Shown here in pieces: positions 57,301 to 64,000 of a stretch of DNA of 64,000 nt (positions are counted from its first letter, which is position 1; each line of letters opens with the position of its first letter). The notes beneath the pieces were generated by a model that saw only the letters and a list, made by a program, of their open reading frames with translations, did not search any database and had not been told where the DNA came from. The DNA is from Acanthococcus lagerstroemiae (taxonomy: Eukaryota > Arthropoda > Insecta > Hemiptera > Eriococcidae): contig CM063113.1 in assembly GCA_031841125.1 (NCBI GenBank), positions 59,265,211 through 59,329,210 on the forward strand. The letters are read 5' to 3'. A program made the translations under genes and the position numbers.

Positions 57301-58218
57301 CTGACCGTCGTGAAGACGTTTTACTGGACAAATGAGGTCGGGATATTCACTGGTAGGTTTCCCAAACACACTGAATGTACAAAGTAGCCCAAAATACAAG
57401 AGAAGAATGAGATAAAACGCATGGTAAATAATTCTGAATCGTGGTTGGAAACCTAATCGAGAAGGAGAAGTTCATTCACTTTGTATTATGCGTTATTTGC
57501 TCAAAGTTTGAGACGTCAGAACATTAAGCAGTATATACTCCGAGACCAACGCCCATTCTGTCCAAACAGTTTCGTACAGTCAGACGAACTTCCATCGTTA
57601 TACCACGAGGCAGGTAGTTAACGCTGAAATTTGGCCTTTTCTTACAAATGAGTTCATTGTTACACGATGCGCAATTGCATTACATTTGCTTCGTTCGCAA
57701 TGGGATTGCCCATACGAGCGTACAGTTGGTTGTGCATACCAGACAGAGAGTACAGCAGAGCACACCTCTGATATCTGCTCAAAGTTAAGTAGAATTCATC
57801 GCGGTTTGAGAGAGAATATCTGGTATATTTGGTACGTTGCACATGAACCACAGGCAACTCGAGGCAATGCTGCATGATTTCCAGAATGCTGTATACAGGA
57901 TATTGGTGAATTGTTTGTGCGAAATTTTTGATTTTAGTCGAGAGGGATATGCTCGAATGTTTCGATTAAATTCATCATTAGGCCGTAAAGTAGGTATTTG
58001 TCTTCAGGTATTCAGCACGGTGGTTTCTGGTTCAAAACTGGTGACCGATGAGCAGGAGAAAGTCTCTGTAATATTTTAAGGGATGGATTTAACCGCACGC
58101 TTCAAGAAATGGGAAAAAACGCTAAGAAGACCACAAATCACGATAAAATGATAGTTTGCCCATTTCATTAAAATATTCACGTTAAATAATCGGAATCACG
58201 CTAAACTGATTGATTAGC
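54349..58218. other. Intron upstream of the Ig2 exon, nothing recognised
   Basis: Searched by eye on the minus strand for the missing first half of Ig2 (an E-G-x-x-x-x-x-C block ending in phase 1); none was found. A short (GA)n run lies near 55322-55340. Confidence 0.4.
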
Positions 58219-58341
58219 GCTATATTGAAAATATTATCACGTTCTACTTATTACTTAACGATAAAGAAATCTATATCGCACTATAAAAAATATTATCACG
58301 TTGTACTTATTAAATAACGATGGAAAAATCTATGTCGAAAT
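58219..58341. repeat. Tandem duplication of about 62 bases
   Basis: Two similar units sharing AAAATATTATCACGTT, TACTTATTA and AAATCTAT, offset by about 61-62 bases and moderately diverged. Confidence 0.75.
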
Positions 58342-58545
58342 AAAAATAAAAATGAAAGTACCGTGTAATGAGTTAATCTAGGACTGAAAGACCTCTCCTC
58401 GCTTTTGTCGGTCGTCCTCTCTTTCGTTTTTGTCCGAGTGGTACAGAATTTAGGGAAATACTGATAGTCTGTGGGGGAAACTTACCCCCCCCATGTAGGA
58501 ACTTTTCACTCAGCAGTTGAGAAAATTTACCATTTCAGTCAGGCG

Positions 58546-58690
58546 AGTTGGGAAAATCCAACAAATAAAAATTTTTTTTTTATGCTTTGATGCTTGGGAA
58601 TTTTGAGTTGGGTCAGTTGGAAAAATCCAACAAATCAAAAGGGTTTCTTTTGTTTTGCCTTGATACTTGGGAATACTGAGTTGAGTCAAT
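58546..58690. repeat. Tandem duplication of about 72 bases
   Basis: Two units starting AGTTGG-AAAATCCAACAAAT and ending CTTGGGAAT, then GAGTTG; the middle differs by a T-rich expansion. Confidence 0.75.
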
Positions 58691-59902
58691 TGGGACTTTC
58701 ACAATTCCCCCTCCCCCTCCCAAAGGAAAAACTCTTCGGTACGTTCCTGACGGATTTCGCTTCCGTCGGAACGTCCTCTTGGTGCGTCCTTATTTTCATA
58801 CCTAGAGAGTGTTTGCGTATCAGGTGCTTCAGGAAATAAGGACAGGTACAGCTGTAGCTCGAATTTTCAGGGTGTAATGTTGTCGTCCATGTACCGTAAT
58901 GAACAGTCTTAAACTCTTAAAAATGTGAATTCTGAAGGCTTTTGCAAACGGTTATGGGAAGACAGCCACTCGCACTAATATAACATCACCGAATTGGTGC
59001 ATGTTCTGGCGTGTAGAAGGAGAAGAAATATCCTAGCTGTAATACACAATGCATTGACGTTCACGAATTAGCGTGCATTTCTATCAGAATTGACGTTCTA
59101 CCCTATTAATCTGCTGTTCAAAATTTACGTGCAAATCTATTTATCGTGACTGCAAAACGCATTTCCCTAACTTCCGATTATATTTTCCCCATATTTTAAT
59201 GATTAAAGCTTCTGCCTCCTCTGTGTACAGTGAGTATAAGGGCCCCCTACCTATGCTCAGATTACACTGTGCAACAATTTTTCTTTCTCGGTTTGTCCAT
59301 GGGTTTTCGTTGGTACTTTCTGGATGGCTTAGGTCTAGAAAAAACAAAAAACTGCAATAGACAATTTAGAATTTTCATTTTGTCCTACCTGCCTGCTTGA
59401 CAAAATACATATGCTACCACTGCGTGACCAAATTCAATTTTGGTATACAGAATTTTTTGTGCACAATATAATGAAAATTAGTTACAAATGTGGGGAAAGT
59501 ATTAAGAAAATTCCTAGACCTCTTTGAAGCCCCAAAAGGGCCTTATACGTTCGTCTGGCCAATGATGGGTACAACTCACTGTCTGACGTCTCGGGAAGTC
59601 TGTCTATTCTCCTGCTCGGAAACGAAGTCTCAGTCGATAGATGATCAATTTTTCATTAATTATGTTGTAAGAGACAAGAATAGACCATAAGTAGTCATGT
59701 CTAAATATATTGCACAGTGTTATCGACATTTTCTTGCTCGTCTGAAATAAGAATATAAAATCTAGTTGGTCCATTTACGAGTAGATATCCCCATAATATT
59801 ATTAATCAATATCAAAAAGTCGTCTAATTTCTCGAGTTAAAAATGTTCTATCAGATTAAAAGGTGAGGGTGCATTGAACCGCGAACCCACAGACCCGCGG
59901 TT
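58691..59902. other. Non-coding, nothing recognised
   Basis: No domain, RNA gene or repeat identified. Confidence 0.4.
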
Positions 59903-60120
59903 AGCTCTTGGTTGACCGAGTGGATAGCGCGCTGGTCTCGGAATCCGGAGGTTCCAGATTTGAGCCCACGTAGCAGCACGCTATATTTCGACCTAAGCCT
60001 GGTTTTCAGCAAGAAGAGAAGAGAACTAAGAGAGCTCTAACAATCTCCCCGACGTCTCTGAGGTGATGCTCAAAAGGGCGGATTCCAGGTCTCGGGTTGA
60101 AAGCAAAATTAGAAGAAGAA
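59903..60120 (+). mobile_element. tRNA-derived SINE, copy 2
   Basis: Plus-strand copy of the family at 48881-49097: A box TGACCGAGTGG (59913-59923), diverged B box GATTTGAGCC (59957-59966), body with GACGTCTCTGAGGTGATGC and GGGCGGATTCCAG, then an A/G-rich end. The B box differs from consensus at several bases, so this copy is probably not well transcribed. It is not a functional tRNA gene: the acceptor stem is not evident. Confidence 0.82.
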
Positions 60121-60249
60121 AAAGCTTTCGCAGAAGCGAAAGCAAAACCGACTTTTCCAAGCTACGTATTATTGAACAAATAGACTGAGGAATAAATAAA
60201 ATCATGAACTCTGTATTCAAATTAAATACAAATAGAACAAAAAAAAAAA

Positions 60250-60647
60250 CAGAGATGGCAAACGAAACAAAACGAAATAACGATTGATTTTTGTCTAAAA
60301 TATTGAAACGAAATAGCAAAACGAAATGAAAAAACAAAATGGGGGAAAAAATAGAGCGAAGGAAAATCGTAACGAAAAAACTAAACTGAAACATAGAGAA
60401 TTTCTTACGTTTTTACTCTTCATCATAAAATAAATTAAAATTAATAATTGTGAATTTTATTACTGTTTTTCACGAATCGTGACTGAAAAGTACAAAAAAT
60501 GAAAGATATCATGAATGAAAATTAAAATTACATCAGTTTCTGAAACGCATGGGGATCACGAAAAATCGCTCGTGAAAAACCGAAAATGTTGAAAATGACG
60601 AAACGAAATAACAAAACGAAAAAAAATAGTTTCGTTTGTCATCTCTG
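60250..60647. mobile_element. hAT-like MITE with 19-bp terminal inverted repeats
   Basis: Left end CAGAGATGGCAAACGAAAC and right end GTTTCGTTTGTCATCTCTG are inverted with 18 of 19 matches. Flanks are A-rich (eight A on the left, CAAAAAAA on the right), so an 8-base duplication is possible but not informative. 398 bases, no transposase frame; interior repeats AAACGAAATA. Confidence 0.8.
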
Positions 60648-60884
60648 CAAAAAAAAATCGTAGGTATTAGAAATTAAAAAAACAGCTAAACAGGTTAAAA
60701 AAAAAAGTCTAAGAATCAAATTAAATGCAAAAGGGAAAAATTATTGTGAAATCAAAAGAATAATGAAAGCGCTGGAGAAGGTAAAAAAAAAGAGAGAGTG
60801 GATATAACAATAAAGCAAAACTTATATCTCCCAAAAAGAAATCCTATATAAAAATAATACCTATAATATCAAAAGAAGTAAACG

Positions 60885-60915
<31 letters not shown>

Positions 60916-63900
60916 CACTCCTGTTCATTGTAAAGTCGGTAAAAAAAAGAATATACTTGTTCTATGATTCATTCAGACCACTTAAGATTCATGAGATTCA
61001 TTAGGCCCGTGTAAAGAATTTTGAAAAGACCCTTCTAAATTTTCATTTTATATTTAAATTCTCTCAATAGTACTCACTAAAAATTTGTTAAGACTGTTTC
61101 AAACTGTATTAGGACTCATTGTGAAAATTCTTCAACACCTCATTTGAACCGGTTCAGATTAGTTGCAACTTTCTGTGAACTCTTCACGAGTCTGTTACTA
61201 TTTTACAGTAAGTTAAAACGAGCTAACCGCCGCTGAATACCTGTTCTATTCTAGCAGGTAACAACGATTCCATTTATACTCATCAAAGAGTCGTTGTTCT
61301 GCTTGACGTTCCTCCTCCGCGAGATTTGTACGTTCGACTTACTAATAACAGACGCATTCTTAAGTCAAGTAACGTCAAATTGTATTTTTCACCCTACTTA
61401 TAATACTAATTTACTAACCCGCTGAAATTATACACGGTCGAAATAATTTCCAATATTGCGACACCTACCATAGAAAACTTTCACCGAGGCGTTTTGAAGG
61501 GCTGCATAGTCTCACCGAGAAATAGGTCAATTGAGCATCCCACGACCCCGTATGTATCTCCTCAGATGGAAATCTTTCCCTATATACTCCTCTCGCTCAC
61601 TCTTTCTCTGTCTGCCTGTCTCGCTCTCTCTACACGATGGCAAAAATTAGAATGTACGAGGCACAAATTCAACGTAAACATCTTCGCCAGATTATAAAGA
61701 AGAGCGATAATAATTCTCGACGTATTGCGCCAACTACGTGTAATACTATATGCAGTAAGTTATAATCCAGCAGCGCCGACGATGGAGGCAACTCGCGTAT
61801 TTTCTGAAAATTGCGAAGTCGTGGAAGTGTATTTATGTACGAATATATACATACATTTGAACTTCGTCGTCTTCGTGGCGTTTTCGAAATCAGAAAACAA
61901 AAGACGATTAGAAAAGAGTCCTCGTCTACTCGTCTTAACTGAACAGTGTCTTCTGCTGCGTCCATACACTTTTACTCGGTGATTCGTTTATTACAAGGAA
62001 TCCAGAATTTCTAGATTCACTGCTTTGTGCCGAAAAATCAGGGAGTAAATGTGGAAGTCTTATAACAAGTCTCAGCGGGGCCCGAATGAATCATAACGAC
62101 TTATGGAAAGTCCTAGCAGTTTTAACTACTACTCTCAACAGAAGCTTACAAGATTTCCATCAGTTTTATCGAGAAATACATTTGTAGAACAAACAGGTAA
62201 AGCATGCCAACCGAACACACTTTTACTCGTACTCTTAATTAGGTAGAAAGGTATTTCCCTGTATCAGAACCTTAACAGGTTGCGTAGAATCGAAAGTAAC
62301 GATGGTACAAAGCTTTTGAAAATCGTAATAGAAGTTTAGTGAGTCCTAATAGAATACTGAGAAGCTTTAATGAGTAATCAGTTTTGATGTATCATTAAAA
62401 GTCTAAACAAACTCGTAACGAGCCATAACAGAGTGTTAAGAAATCTTGAAAAGCTTTAATTAATCATGTTGAAAATTTCCGAATTTAGTTAGTAATGCTC
62501 TACTATAGAGTGAAGCATTTTATTCTCGTTTTTTAGAATATTAATTTGTGAAGCCTATACCCTATTATGTCCCTCTAATTCTAAAACTATCGTAGGTCCC
62601 GAAATAAAATTGTTCAGGAAAGCAAGGAAAACGAAAATTATTTCTCAGGATCAAATGGACATAGAATTATTGAAAATCTTTTGTTTATTAACGGGAGAGC
62701 GGGTTATATCAGTGCTGCCAGTCAAAATCCGGCAGAGAAACTCAATTTCAAGTGAAGTAGCCTTCAGACGGTTTCAAAACTAAGGGGACGATAAGAAATA
62801 CTTTCTCTTCTTCAACAGTCACGAATAGAGGTGGCGATCTGCTGAACATCTCATTTTGTTATGGATTGAAACTTTTTATTTTGCATACCAATATCTTTTT
62901 CCGTTAACTAATATTTACAGCTGGCTATCAAACAGGCTTATCTACGTAACATTTTTTAATTTTGCTCTATAATCTTTTCCTTATCAAGAAAATTGACTTG
63001 CTGTTTGCCGCTGGGGGTAGATAAAATCGGATGTGACTTTCTCATGCCATTATAGTTTGTTTTCTTATCTTATTCTACGCAGGTAATTGTTTATCAAGAA
63101 AGCTATTTTGCTGTTGGCTGCCAAACTGGTGTTGGAGAAAAATCCTGAAATAAGTCTCATCTCTTATTCAGAGTTTTTATCACACGCATAGAAGGACTTA
63201 TCAGCAGACATGAGACTTTTTCTTCTATTTTGACTCAATCAGACCGCATGAAAGCATACTCTGACTCATTAAGGTTGATTAACATATCGTTCATAAGAGT
63301 TCTTAAGTTGCTTGGAAAACTGTTACTGCAGCCTTACGGAAGACTAGTCAGACTTTGATGAAACATATTCAAATTCCTCAAGATTCTATCCAGACTAAGA
63401 TATACTTTTTACAACTCTATTCTCAGACTCTTCGTAATTCAAACTCTTTTCGAACGCATTGAGATTTTGTAAGCTCCCGTTAAATCTCATTGATTTATTA
63501 CACTAACCTAAAAATATTTAAGATCTAATTTCATTTTTAACTGTTGTTTAACGCTTTCCTAATTGTAAATTTGATGTCTAAGCAATGGGGGCACAGCCGT
63601 CCCAGAAAAAATCCTCGAATTAATGACTGTTTCGCAAAGGGAAATACTTCGAGTAGAGAGTCTTAAACGAGCTTGCTACAGTATTTTAAAGAGTTGTAAG
63701 AAATTCTGGAAGTGTGAAAGAGTTTCGAAATTTGTAAATAAGTCTTCAAAAATGTAGCGAGGAATGAACAGTTCTAGAAGAGTCTTACCAACCCTTGGTC
63801 ACGAGAATTTTGTGGAAGTTTAAAGCGTCTTGAAGAAACTCACAAAGTCATGGTGAAGACTAGGAGAGCCCGAAAGAGTATAGAAAGTCTGCAAGAGCCA

Positions 63901-64000
63901 TAAAGTCTTGAATGAATCTTGGATGGTCTGGCAAATGTTGAAAAAGTTTAGAAGACTATTGAAGAACATTTTATTGTTTTTAACAAGTATGGAAGAAATT
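60648..64000. other. Non-coding with degenerate short repeats
   Basis: Poly-A-rich near 60880-60910. 61050-61210, 62040-62470, 63200-63480 and 63650-64000 consist largely of loosely repeated AGTCTTGAAAAG-type phrases, in both orientations. No upstream exon of the Ig gene recognised. Confidence 0.45.

Noticed and set aside
59903..60000. A tRNA gene
   Set aside because: A- and B-box-like sequences exist, but no acceptor stem is evident and a 120-base unrelated body shared with 48881-49097 follows, so it is a SINE head.

Overview
The window looks like nuclear DNA from a TE-rich insect with long introns. No operon-like gene clusters, ribosome binding sites or CRISPR arrays are present. The order cannot be fixed from sequence alone; a hymenopteran with a large genome is only a guess.

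One host gene was recognised. Five short minus-strand exons (54145-54348, 42735-42886, 29618-29762, 11705-11835, 2919-3078) join in phase through GT/AG sites. They encode the end of one immunoglobulin domain and two complete ones, closely resembling the Sidestep family of insect transmembrane adhesion proteins used in axon guidance and synaptic partner recognition. Coding sequence totals 792 bases; the four introns are about 11.3, 13.0, 17.8 and 8.6 kb. The gene runs off both ends, so the signal peptide, Ig1, the start of Ig2, Ig5, FN3 and the membrane segment are not visible.

The introns hold nested and decayed mobile elements. Intron 3079-11704: a gypsy integrase relic, a hairpin, a small MITE-like element, a degenerate tandem array and an internally deleted mariner. 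Intron 11836-29617: two minus-strand LINE copies lying end to end. One (12222-14919) is split by a GC-rich 1.54-kb insert with a 5-bp target duplication. The other (14920 to about 20940) is split by an apparently intact Ty3/gypsy retrotransposon (15911-20559) with identical 209-bp LTRs, a 5-bp target duplication, and gag and pol open frames linked by a canonical -1 slippery heptamer. Fragments of CR1/Jockey-like and RTE-like LINEs follow at 24.7-29.4 kb. Intron 29763-42734: adjacent tandem duplications, a two-copy MITE family, a dead Tc1 transposase and a pogo-like end. Intron 42887-54144: more MITE-like elements, a diverged tandem repeat, a truncated LINE tail inside a TIR element, a tRNA-derived SINE and a LINE-like tail. 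Right of 54348: tandem duplications, a second SINE copy and a hAT-like MITE. Left of 2919: a clear hAT MITE (636-1331) with an 8-bp target duplication and internal repeats built on its own terminal sequence.

No clearly new biological system was found. The items most worth following are the young gypsy element with its frameshift signal, the hAT MITE whose internal repeats copy its terminus, the unclassified GC-rich insert, the long open read-through after one Ig exon, and the tRNA-derived SINE family.
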